The notes under the pieces: model-generated
Seen by the model: only the letters and a program-made list of their open reading frames with translations
Database searches by the model: none
What the model was told of the DNA's origin: nothing
Assembly (NCBI RefSeq): GCF_002836515.1
Contig: NZ_PJBC01000004.1
Span: 310,001-374,000, forward strand
DNA from: Pseudomonas sp. Choline-02u-1
GTDB lineage: Bacteria > Pseudomonadota > Gammaproteobacteria > Pseudomonadales > Pseudomonadaceae
DNA: 64,000 nucleotides
Direction: 5' to 3'
Part shown: positions 29,229 through 37,214 of the stretch, one piece after another
How the letters are laid out: each line of letters opens with the position of its first letter
Numbering within the stretch: the stretch's first letter is position 1
Translations under genes and position numbers: made by a program

Positions 29229-29310
29229 ACACATTCCTGCCACAATGTAACCGAAGTTTTACCATACTAACGACACATTCCAGCCACAATGCTTACACAC
29301 TGTTGTGGCT
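29229..29310. repeat. 19-bp direct repeats plus inverted half-site
   Basis: ACACATTCCTGCCACAATG (29229-29247) recurs with one change as ACACATTCCAGCCACAATG (29273-29291), start to start 44 bases. Inside the second copy AGCCACAA (29282-29289) is inverted as TTGTGGCT (29303-29310). They lie about 65-145 bases after the orphan recombinase stop and look like protein-binding sites. Confidence 0.6.
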
Positions 29311-29340
29311 GATTTACCTTGGACGCAACATCCTGATTTT

Positions 29341-29449
29341 TTGTCCCCAGCGATTTCATACATTCTTTGTGCTGGCTCTGCCCAGCACAAAGAATGTGGC
29401 CGCAGAGACTGATTTCGTTAGAAATCAGTCTCTGCGGCCTTGGGGACAA
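29341..29449. repeat. Three-stem palindromic structure
   Basis: An outer stem TTGTCCCCA (29341-29349) with TGGGGACAA (29441-29449) encloses two adjacent perfect hairpins. Hairpin A has 16-bp arms at 29360-29375 and 29382-29397 with a six-base loop. Hairpin B has 19-bp arms at 29398-29416 and 29421-29439 with loop GTTA. Hairpin B starts on the base after hairpin A ends. The region 29165-29601 holds no credible gene apart from this and the direct repeats, and lies between convergent genes. Confidence 0.75.
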
Positions 29450-29601
29450 CCTATGCTTTCAATGCGTCCAACCCTTCTTGACCTGAATCCCAATTGCGTC
29501 CCAGTGACGGGTTGCCGCCACTAGCGGATGTTGTGCACAGCCTTTGAGGCTCGGAGGAGTACCCTACTCCTCAGACCAGAAGAGACTATCGCTGAAAGCA
29601 C

Positions 29602-29826
29602 TTATTTCGCCGCAGCGGAATCCATCAGTGATCCTGGCGTGACTGCCAAGGCCTCTGCAAGCTTGTAGATGTTCAACAATGCAATATTGCGCTGCCCACG
29701 CTCCACGCCCCCGAGATAGCTGCGCGCCAAGCCGCTTTCCAGCGCTAATCGCTCCTGCGACCAACCTTTCGCCTTCCTGATCTCAATCAGCCGCAAGCCG
29801 AAGGCGGTACGTGGGTCAATCGCCAT
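29602..29826 (-). CDS. XRE-family transcriptional regulator
   Basis: A 74-residue Cro/C1-type helix-turn-helix protein: 'FGLRLIEIRKAKGWSQERLALESGLARSYLGGVERGQRNIALLNIYKLAEAL' spans residues about 9-60. The start at 29826 is preceded by GGAGAG at a good distance and removes an upstream extension that would read through operator-like repeats. It is divergent from a small membrane protein gene with 135 bases between, containing four copies of CTATGAGT-like sequence, which it probably binds. Confidence 0.85.
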   Translation of the reverse strand: MAIDPRTAFGLRLIEIRKAKGWSQERLALESGLARSYLGGVERGQRNIALLNIYKLAEALAVTPGSLMDSAAAK

Positions 29827-29852
29827 TATTCTCTCCCGTAAAGGAGAGGATG

Positions 29853-29945
29853 CTATGAGTACCCCTACTATAGGACCACGCCCTATGAGTTCACGCTCTA
29901 TAAGTGACAAATGTAAAAACATACCCTAGCATGTCCTCTATGAGT
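29853..29945. promoter_or_regulatory. Operator-like repeats (CTATGAGT x4)
   Basis: CTATGAGT at 29853-29860, 29883-29890 and 29938-29945, and CTATAAGT at 29898-29905, all in the same orientation. Two are followed by GAC. They fill the divergent region between the XRE gene and the membrane protein gene. Confidence 0.6.
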
Positions 29946-29961
29946 GACATTGGAGGTAGCT

Positions 29962-30576
29962 ATGAAAAATGCTTTGAAGATCGCGGGGATCCGCCTAGCC
30001 AGTGGTATCGCGATACCTGCAGCGGGCCTATCAGGACTCGCGACAATAGGGTCATCACTGGCCATGGCCCTTTCGAGTGAGAACCGGACAACCGACGTAT
30101 TTCAATTTTTCCTAGTAGTCGTTTCAATTCTCTGTCTCGCGATGTGGTGTTTGGTACAACAGCAAAAACGAGCGAAATCACTCGTCGCCTCTGTCAACCA
30201 TCAGGAATGCTTGGGCCTCGACGGTACCCAGTTGCTCGGCTATCCAAGCCCGGCATTCATAGTATTTGACCAAACCAAGAAGAAGCTCGCCCAATGCCAA
30301 AGTGCGACTGGGGATTATCGAATCCGAGACTTCTCGTGGGTCATGGGCTGGCATTGCGAATGGCGGGAGGTTGAGGCGGTGGAGATGGGAGGCAGTGCCC
30401 GAGTCGTCAACGCGACAGGCATGAGCGTTCCAACATTCCAGCGCACACGTCGACTTAAAGACTTCGCACTGGTTTTGACGGTTGCTGATGCAAGCCATCC
30501 GACCCTACGCTTTCCAATGAGTCAGCGCGCAGCACAAGAGTGGTGTACCCGGTGCAATGTGCTTTTCAATGGCTAG
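29962..30576 (+). CDS. Small membrane protein of unknown function (possibly DUF4755-like)
   Basis: A 204-residue protein with two hydrophobic segments (about 13-38 and 47-68) followed by a soluble domain of about 135 residues facing the cytoplasm. The domain resembles DUF4755-type proteins, with 'IRDFSWVMGWHCEWRE' and 'LKDFALVLTVADASHPTLRFPM', but I cannot confirm this. GGAGG lies at 29952 and fixes the ATG at 29962. The divergent XRE regulator and shared repeats suggest a regulated two-gene module; whether it acts in defence is unknown. Confidence 0.6.
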   Translation: MKNALKIAGIRLASGIAIPAAGLSGLATIGSSLAMALSSENRTTDVFQFFLVVVSILCLAMWCLVQQQKRAKSLVASVNHQECLGLDGTQLLGYPSPAFIVFDQTKKKLAQCQSATGDYRIRDFSWVMGWHCEWREVEAVEMGGSARVVNATGMSVPTFQRTRRLKDFALVLTVADASHPTLRFPMSQRAAQEWCTRCNVLFNG

Positions 30577-30763
30577 GCATGAGGCGTCTGGTTGGCAGAT
30601 AACGACTCTGAAGATGCTCATGGTCCCTGATATCCCCCTCGTTTTGATGGATAACTAACTGCTTTTATCTGAGAGGATGATCGAAAAAGCCCATGATGCG
30701 TTCATTCGCCTTTACCACAGTCTGCCGAAATGCTTCGAGCAGCAAAATTAGTAAGGAGGCCAT

Positions 30764-31153
30764 TTGTTAGAACGAATGCAGTACGCATGGCGCTTCGATG
30801 CTGAAGCACAAGAATTTCACAGCGTAGCTCCCCTAATAGTCAGAAACGATCCCGGCGACTACTACGTCGTAAGGGACGGATATGGAGATTTGTGGGTGCA
30901 TGACCCTTGGGGCCGTGAGTGTCACGCTGATTTCGATTTTGTAGAGGTCCATGGAATGAAATTCGATAGAGGGCAATTCGATCCGGAAAAGGTCGATGAT
31001 CAAAGAACTAGTAAAGAGCCGCCGCCCCGGACCTTGTTTTCTCTTTCACCGGAAGAGATAGAGGACTTGCGCGCTGAAATGAAGCGGGATGGCGCATATA
31101 TGCGTGAGCGTTTGCAAAAACTCGGTAAGTTGAAGCTCGGTAAAGACGGCTAA
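30764..31153 (+). CDS. Hypothetical protein, TTG start
   Basis: A 129-residue acidic protein with many aromatics in the first half ('MQYAWRFDAEAQEF', 'YYVVRDGYGDLWVHDPWGRECHADFDFVEVHG') and a charged helical C terminus. I do not recognise a family. The only good ribosome binding site, AAGGAGG at 30753-30759, is four bases before a TTG at 30764; the first ATG is 12 bases further. It lies alone on the plus strand, upstream of the convergent 31.4-43.4 kb operon. Confidence 0.5.
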   Translation: MLERMQYAWRFDAEAQEFHSVAPLIVRNDPGDYYVVRDGYGDLWVHDPWGRECHADFDFVEVHGMKFDRGQFDPEKVDDQRTSKEPPPRTLFSLSPEEIEDLRAEMKRDGAYMRERLQKLGKLKLGKDG

Positions 31154-31364
31154 TGATCTTGCAATGAGAGAGGTGCTACCACCGACTTGGGTTCAACCAT
31201 GATATCGACGTGAGACTACCCCACCAGCAGTCCGCTGAGAGCCCGCGGGGCGGTGCTTTATGCTGGAAAACTTGAGTCCGCAAGGAGTTGATAGGCCGTT
31301 CATTTCTGTTTCAAGCAGCAATACCCTAATTCTGCCGCTATTTTTTACCCATTATTCGGCTTAA

Positions 31365-31393
31365 CGCCGTCGTCAATAGCTTCCCCGACGGCG
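31365..31393 (-). terminator. Hairpin downstream of the large minus-strand operon
   Basis: CGCCGTCG (31365-31372) pairs with CGACGGCG (31386-31393) around 13 bases, about 52 bases after the last stop codon of the operon. There is no immediate T-run. The rest of 31154-31444 shows nothing else. Confidence 0.5.
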
Positions 31394-31444
31394 ATCACTA
31401 GATGCCGAGCCAAAACGAAGCCGGAAGGATAATTGACACGATCT

Positions 31445-33277
31445 CTAGCGAGTGGAAATCGCCACCCGCGTAATATCTATAGAAAATGCTCTGCGGCCTA
31501 GAGCAGCAAAATCCCTGCAATCTGAGACGCTTTGGTCAAACACGAGTTGATCGCCCTTGCGACGTAGGTAGCGGTCAGTGCCGCAGCTATCGCAGTTTGC
31601 TCGAAAGCCGAGAGGACTTTGAAAAAATAGATTCGCCTTAGCGCCACAAACAGGGCATTTTTCCAAGGCAACGATTTCTTGATTGTGTTGCTCCAGGGCT
31701 TCCGCTTGCCGAGTTGAGTTAGCCGCGATGAGTGCATGTTTGAGCACAGCAATCGAGCCTTCTGAGACGGCTTCCCTCACCTCAAATGTGTGACTCTGAT
31801 GATCAACATGCAGCCCATGAATACCGCCAGCCAAAGCCAGTACCTTCACCGGAATTTTGGTTAGCGGCTGGCCGTAAGATCGCAACACCATACGGTAAAG
31901 GGCTGTATCAACGAGCTGGCCAAAGCGCTCCACGCAGTACATGTCAGATGGTGACAGAGCAATCCACTGCCCCTGATATGCAGCCTGTTGAGGCTGCTGT
32001 CGAATAGCAGGCCAAGCGATGAATCTCTCCAGAGGAAGCTGCAGAGTTTCATCCAACAAATGCGCATCGGTTAACCATGGCACTATAGTGAGAAGAACTT
32101 CCTCACAAGCATGCTCACCTGAAACAACGCTGACCAATTGCCAATCCAACCCGCTCTGCTGAAGACGTATACATCTGCCCGCCCAGATGCCCTCGTCTTG
32201 ATCAGGCAGATATGGGCGTAGCGCATGACGCAGCACTAGACCGGCATAACGTGAGTAGGCATCAGCCAACCACTGATTATGACTGAACCGCTCTTCAGGG
32301 CTGCTTCGAGTAGCCATCGTCGTTTGGCCCAGAAGATCCCAGAGTAAGGCTACATGCCGATAATGCGGGTCATGACTCAGGATGTTAGTCAAATGCAGCG
32401 CACCCACGACCTGGGCTTGCCGGCTGACCAACAGGTACACACCACTCTGCTGCAACCCCGAAATGACTCGGTGCAAATACTCTACAGTTTCCAACGTTTG
32501 GCTCAACAACTCAGAAACCCTACTGGTTGCAGCTTGGTCAAATGTCATCCCCCAGAGTCGGCAAACCTCGCGAGAAAGACGAAAATCAACGCCCTCAGAT
32601 TCGTAGAACTTCAGTGCCTGATCCAAGGTTGCCTGCAATCCCTTAAGCGCTGACAGACGTCCCCGTAGATGGCCCTCGGTTTTATCAAGCAACCGGGCGT
32701 ATATGCGGTTTTCGTAGATACCGTAGTCATCCTCGCTGAAGCGTGCCAAAACCTTCTTGGGGATCACCCCACTAAGTGTCTGCCGTTGCCAGAGCTCCGA
32801 ATGGGATGCCAGATGAACAAGGGCTCCTTTAGCCAATCTACGTGCCCGCGCGACATCGGCGACTTCATCCTCGTAGTGAAGATCCAGCCGTGGCCTCTGC
32901 GAAATTTGGTGCAGGTGCCCTTGTTGCACTACATCAAGCAAATGCTCCTCAAACGGCAGAAGATGACTCTGGGTATCAATGATCGCGGCAGGCATCAGCG
33001 GAGACATCAACGGATCCTGAGACAGGCCAACATCAATCGCCGCTACGGCTTTGCACAACGTCTCTATTTCCGCAGATTGCGCTTGCGGGGATAAAGAGAA
33101 AGAGTGCACCTCATTGCCCAACTGGCAGCGTTCGCCTCCATCACTCACTAGAACGCCAGTAAAAACCGGCGTGTGCCCATTGAAGGCTGGCCCATCACCG
33201 GCGTGCTGATAACGGCCCGGCTCGACGATTTCTGATAGCTGCCGGAACTGCTCGCCAGTGAGTCGATCGAGCCACAT
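31445..33277 (-). CDS. DUF2357-like putative nuclease partner of the McrB-like ATPase
   Basis: A 610-residue protein, the last gene of the operon. Its ATG overlaps the stop of the AAA+ gene (TGATG), an arrangement typical of McrB-McrC-type pairs. The middle block 'IPKKVLARFSEDDYGIYENRIYARLLDK' resembles the DUF2357 family, which carries a restriction-endonuclease-like domain in many McrB-linked proteins. A zinc ribbon closes the protein: 'CPVCGAK' near residue 539 and 'CDSCGTDRY' near 565. The catalytic PD-(D/E)xK residues cannot be placed with confidence. By position it should be the effector driven by the ATPase. Confidence 0.55.
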   Translation of the reverse strand: MWLDRLTGEQFRQLSEIVEPGRYQHAGDGPAFNGHTPVFTGVLVSDGGERCQLGNEVHSFSLSPQAQSAEIETLCKAVAAIDVGLSQDPLMSPLMPAAIIDTQSHLLPFEEHLLDVVQQGHLHQISQRPRLDLHYEDEVADVARARRLAKGALVHLASHSELWQRQTLSGVIPKKVLARFSEDDYGIYENRIYARLLDKTEGHLRGRLSALKGLQATLDQALKFYESEGVDFRLSREVCRLWGMTFDQAATSRVSELLSQTLETVEYLHRVISGLQQSGVYLLVSRQAQVVGALHLTNILSHDPHYRHVALLWDLLGQTTMATRSSPEERFSHNQWLADAYSRYAGLVLRHALRPYLPDQDEGIWAGRCIRLQQSGLDWQLVSVVSGEHACEEVLLTIVPWLTDAHLLDETLQLPLERFIAWPAIRQQPQQAAYQGQWIALSPSDMYCVERFGQLVDTALYRMVLRSYGQPLTKIPVKVLALAGGIHGLHVDHQSHTFEVREAVSEGSIAVLKHALIAANSTRQAEALEQHNQEIVALEKCPVCGAKANLFFQSPLGFRANCDSCGTDRYLRRKGDQLVFDQSVSDCRDFAALGRRAFSIDITRVAISTR

Positions 33278-35724
33278 CAGTGTCGACCGTCCAAACGTCG
33301 AATATCCGCATCCAGCAATTCGATGGACTTCTGTGGCTCGCCGTCAAGACTAGCTTCGACCCAGAAGTCTTCTAAGGCGCCTCTCAAGTTTCTGACTGCT
33401 TCAACGCCGACGTTATAGCGGCCTGTGACCTTGCCCTGGCGCATGACACGTGTGGAGAGCAAGTGGTCGAGCGCCTCTCCCGAGGAAGCACCGCATGCCA
33501 GCATCACCGGAATGAAATCCAACGCCTGCTTTTCAAAACGGTTGCCCCATCCCAACGCGAACCGGCTACCTAATTGCTCAGTGAAGGCATCCCCCGTCAA
33601 GCGCTGCAGCAACTCGACAACCTCCTCCTTATGGTCTGCCCGAGCCTTAGTAAACGCTTTGCGCAGTGAGCGATAGGAGTAGCTTGCCGGCTCCATTCCC
33701 TTGATTTCAAAGCGATGATCCTGCTTAGGCAGCGTCATGACATGGGCGCGATCGTAAGTTTTGTCAGCCAGTTCATTGGTCGTTTCGTCGTGGTTGGCCG
33801 TGCCAATGAACCACACATTTTCTGGAACCAGGATCTTTCGCCCTTCGCTCAACATGGAGGGAGCATTGGGAAGCGCGGTCTCGGAGAGACTGATCAAGCG
33901 CTCGCCCCGGTTGTTCTTTTCCAGCGCCGAGAGAAACTCAGCAAAGTACTGTTCTGGCCGCGAGAGATTCATCTCATCCAGCAGGATGACGTTGCAGGTA
34001 TCCTGCCAACGAGGCGTCTGCGCTTTGTACAGCGCCTGCAGGCAATCCTTCTCATAAAAACGCCGCTCAAAAGCGTTGTAATGCCCGAGCAAATCATCTC
34101 GATCGCGCCAGCCGGCCTGCACGGCAATGTCCGTGCAAAAACCACCCATCGCTTTAGTGAAAGCCTTGGCCAAACTCGTTTTGCCTGTACCGCTGATACC
34201 CTGGAAGACGTGCAACTGGCTCATGGCCAAGCCGCCAAGCAACACGCGGATATCTTCTAGGGGGTAGAACAGCTCTACATGCTCCTCAGCTCGGGCAATC
34301 CGATGCTGCAACTGCTCAGCAAATATTTTGAGGTCAGGCACCTCATCCAAATCCATGCTAGCCCTGTACTCACGGTCGGAATCCATAAGCGACATGGCCG
34401 GGAAGGGTGTCTGCGTTTTCTGGGAGTTGGTCAGTTGCTGGATTCGGCTTTCAAGGTCATCAATATGCACAGCCAGCGTGTTTTTATGCTGTTCCAGCAC
34501 ACGCTTCTCCCGCGCGACAGCCTCCAACTCAGTCGAGGCAACGCGCTTGATGCTCATCTCTCGCCGCAACTCATCGAGCTCCGGTCGAAGAACTGAGATG
34601 TCCCGCTCCAGATCAGCTTTGCTGCTACGCAGATATTCATTCTCCCTTTGCAGCTCGGTGGCGTCAGACTGTTCCAGATCGCGCTTCAGGGCTCTATTGT
34701 CATGCTTCAAGTTTTCCAACTGCTCGAGAATCTCAGCCCCCGATTGCTCACCCAGTGCCTGGTTGAGCTCCTGAATCTCTGCCCACTGTTCCTTCAGCTT
34801 TTCGGCTTTATCCCAGGCACTGTCACGCTGACGCTCCAGACTGGAAATCGCTTGGACATGCCTAGCACGCTCCGCATCCATCTCAGTGGCGATACGCAGC
34901 TCCAGTTCATCCTCTGCAGCCTTGATATCAGCCCACTCGCGATCAAGCCTGCTACGCTCTCGATCGAGTCTCATTTTACTCTGGTTGATTTCATGCTCAC
35001 GTTGATCCAGTTGCCTGATCCGCTCGGCCTCTTCCTCGGTGCAATTAAACTTGACCTCCGCCAGACGCCGGGCTGTCTGCGAAAGCTCGGCATCCAGCTT
35101 GCGCTTCTCTTCCTGCAACTGCTGCAATTGAGCTTCAGATTGCCGAGCCAACTGAAGCTTACGATCCTCGAGCTGACGCAGCGCTTCTTCGTTCTGCTCG
35201 AGGAAGTTGGCTTGCGCGTTTGCTTCACGAACACTCAGTGAGCGCTCAGTATCCAGCAGCTCAGACTTCCTAATAGCAAATACCTGCTGCTCACTCGCTA
35301 GATCCGCCTTGCCACGCTCCAAGTCTGCGCGGGCAAGCTCAAGCGTCTGCTGCAGGTCCGTCACCGCCTGCTTGCTCAGCTCAGCATCCGAAGCGATTAA
35401 ATTGGCCGCATTCCAGCGCTCGGAGTACTCGTCATGCAGGCGTTCCTTGAATCTCGTCAACTCCCTGCAAACATCTGCAAACTGCTCAATCCAACGGACC
35501 AGATGGGTGTCGCGCTGAAGACGCTCGATTACGCTATGCAGCCAGTCCTGATCGATCTGGATGTCCAGCTTCACATCAAACGACTGATAAACTCTGGATG
35601 CACTCTCAAATGAAGCGCTCCAGACAGGAACTAGCTTTTCCAGTGAAGAACGTGAAGCTCCTGTGATGACAGGTGCCGCCGGAATATGCGGCGAGCCAAA
35701 TTTGTTCGGGTTCTTCTTCGCCAT
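33277..35724 (-). CDS. Coiled-coil McrB-like AAA+ ATPase
   Basis: An 815-residue protein. Residues about 1-95 are unassigned, about 95-430 form a very long heptad-rich coiled coil, and about 480-815 form an AAA+ domain of the McrB/MoxR group. Walker A is 'GISGTGKTSLAKAF' near 507, Walker B 'VILLDEMNLSRPEQYFAEFLSALE' near 580 (the D-E-M-N form is typical of McrB), and sensor 1 is 'WFIGTANHDETT'. It uses NTP hydrolysis, probably as a hexamer translocating DNA or remodelling the DUF2357 partner. The start was placed at the ATG sharing one base with the upstream stop (TAATG). Confidence 0.8.
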   Translation of the reverse strand: MAKKNPNKFGSPHIPAAPVITGASRSSLEKLVPVWSASFESASRVYQSFDVKLDIQIDQDWLHSVIERLQRDTHLVRWIEQFADVCRELTRFKERLHDEYSERWNAANLIASDAELSKQAVTDLQQTLELARADLERGKADLASEQQVFAIRKSELLDTERSLSVREANAQANFLEQNEEALRQLEDRKLQLARQSEAQLQQLQEEKRKLDAELSQTARRLAEVKFNCTEEEAERIRQLDQREHEINQSKMRLDRERSRLDREWADIKAAEDELELRIATEMDAERARHVQAISSLERQRDSAWDKAEKLKEQWAEIQELNQALGEQSGAEILEQLENLKHDNRALKRDLEQSDATELQRENEYLRSSKADLERDISVLRPELDELRREMSIKRVASTELEAVAREKRVLEQHKNTLAVHIDDLESRIQQLTNSQKTQTPFPAMSLMDSDREYRASMDLDEVPDLKIFAEQLQHRIARAEEHVELFYPLEDIRVLLGGLAMSQLHVFQGISGTGKTSLAKAFTKAMGGFCTDIAVQAGWRDRDDLLGHYNAFERRFYEKDCLQALYKAQTPRWQDTCNVILLDEMNLSRPEQYFAEFLSALEKNNRGERLISLSETALPNAPSMLSEGRKILVPENVWFIGTANHDETTNELADKTYDRAHVMTLPKQDHRFEIKGMEPASYSYRSLRKAFTKARADHKEEVVELLQRLTGDAFTEQLGSRFALGWGNRFEKQALDFIPVMLACGASSGEALDHLLSTRVMRQGKVTGRYNVGVEAVRNLRGALEDFWVEASLDGEPQKSIELLDADIRRLDGRH

Positions 35725-37214
35725 TACATCCATTCCTTAAAACATGCAGTGAAGCTCAGGGCGTACTGAATGCTGTCCAGCGCCATCTGACGGGTGAGTT
35801 GTGTTGTTTCTCGTCCGGTAAAGCTGCTCTGGGCGTGACTACTTCGATTTCGCAGATCAGCAAGATCTAAAAGCTTATCCAGCTGAAGGTCACGATCACC
35901 CAACACCATGAGCGGATGCTGCGGCGTATTAAGAGTGCCTATGGCTGCGGCAAAAGTGAGCGCTTTAAGAGAGGACTCAGGCTTGGAGCAAGCCCAGATA
36001 ACCTGATCAATCTTCTGTCTAGCCAGCAGCCTGATAACACCCTCGGTGAAGGCCGGGATCTGCAGCGCTAAGAGAATCCGTTGATTGAGCTTCTGGTCGG
36101 ATCTCTGCAGTTTTGGTAACTGCCCTACGTTCGCTGGATATGTGCGAATTAGCCACTGCATGACGACCTCCAGTAGCTTCTGACACTCCATCAGCGCCGC
36201 GTCCAACTCTTGGTCGTGGCTATCACCTTGATGAAGCTTCTCGTTGCGCACTAGCAGTGCAGCTAAATGGCGTTTGATATCGGGCTGGCGTTCCACCCAG
36301 GGGAATTCGATGAGAACTTGCAGCTCAGCCTGCTTACGCACTGCCTCCAGCCACTGCTCCACCGTCTGATCGTCCGCACGCGCCATACCCACTAATGACT
36401 CCAATCGGGCCACCAGTTTTGGGTCACGATCGATCACCTGCCGCAGGGTGCTCTGCAGCCACCAGGCATTTTCTCGGAGCTCAAACGGATCCCTGACTGA
36501 CCACAGTTCAAGGCCGGAAGCATCCCCCGTTATCCAAACCAGAACCCGCGCTGATTGAGGAGCATCATCAAGTCGCTGCCCCCCCTGCAGACTGATTTGC
36601 CTAAGTACCCAACTACCCTGGTCAAGTTGTTGGTTGGCTCGATAGTCTTCCCGATAATCCCGGTAAGCCAGCATCAAGGATTCGTGATCAAGGGCTGGCA
36701 AGTCGGATTTCCCGCTTGGGATCATGAAGGGTTTGATCGTACGACCGGTTTTTCTTTCATCCGTGAACTCTGGATACCGAGCCAAAGGATCTCTGGGCTC
36801 GACCTGATTGATCTCTGCAATCAACCGCGGCCAGAACTTTCCGGTCAGAGCGTCTTGTAGCAAGTAGCCAGATTTAAGGTTGCCATCGCCTTCCGCCTCA
36901 TCATTCAGGGTCTTTTCGCCCTTGGGAGTCAGCGCACTCGCACCATCAACTAACCACCCATTGCTAATGCCCTGTGCAAGCACCAGCTTGATCAAATTCA
37001 GATGAAGTCCAGTTAGCTCGGCAATGATCTCGGGATGGCTGGTACGCGCACGGATAAGACCAAACACTGCACGCTGAAAAAGATTCAGCAGAGGCCGTTT
37101 AGCCTCGGGGTATAGCACGCGATGCACTAAAACCGGCCAGAGGACAGGCTTTTTAGCCCCTCTTGGAGCCGCGCCAAACTTCAGATATGAGCGGGTCTCA
37201 GCGAATACAGCCAT
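35724..37214 (-). CDS. Unknown protein with winged-helix-like N part and HEPN-like R-x4-H
   Basis: A 496-residue protein I do not recognise by name. Residues about 45-110 have a winged-helix look ('EIIAELTGLHLNLIKLVLAQGISNGWLVDGASALTPKGEKTL'). The middle is beta-rich and may contact a phospholipase D- or nuclease-like partner; no catalytic motif is seen there. The C-terminal 150 residues are helical and contain R455-N-R-S-S-H460, the R-x4-H of HEPN ribonucleases with the favoured Asn after Arg. GGAGGTGA fixes the ATG at 37214, which overlaps the helicase gene end by 17 bases. Function unknown; an RNase toxin role is inference. Confidence 0.5.
   Translation of the reverse strand: MAVFAETRSYLKFGAAPRGAKKPVLWPVLVHRVLYPEAKRPLLNLFQRAVFGLIRARTSHPEIIAELTGLHLNLIKLVLAQGISNGWLVDGASALTPKGEKTLNDEAEGDGNLKSGYLLQDALTGKFWPRLIAEINQVEPRDPLARYPEFTDERKTGRTIKPFMIPSGKSDLPALDHESLMLAYRDYREDYRANQQLDQGSWVLRQISLQGGQRLDDAPQSARVLVWITGDASGLELWSVRDPFELRENAWWLQSTLRQVIDRDPKLVARLESLVGMARADDQTVEQWLEAVRKQAELQVLIEFPWVERQPDIKRHLAALLVRNEKLHQGDSHDQELDAALMECQKLLEVVMQWLIRTYPANVGQLPKLQRSDQKLNQRILLALQIPAFTEGVIRLLARQKIDQVIWACSKPESSLKALTFAAAIGTLNTPQHPLMVLGDRDLQLDKLLDLADLRNRSSHAQSSFTGRETTQLTRQMALDSIQYALSFTACFKEWM

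Noticed and set aside
29303..29524. 73-codon open frame between the orphan recombinase and XRE genes
   Set aside because: It runs straight through the perfect hairpins and has no ribosome binding site.
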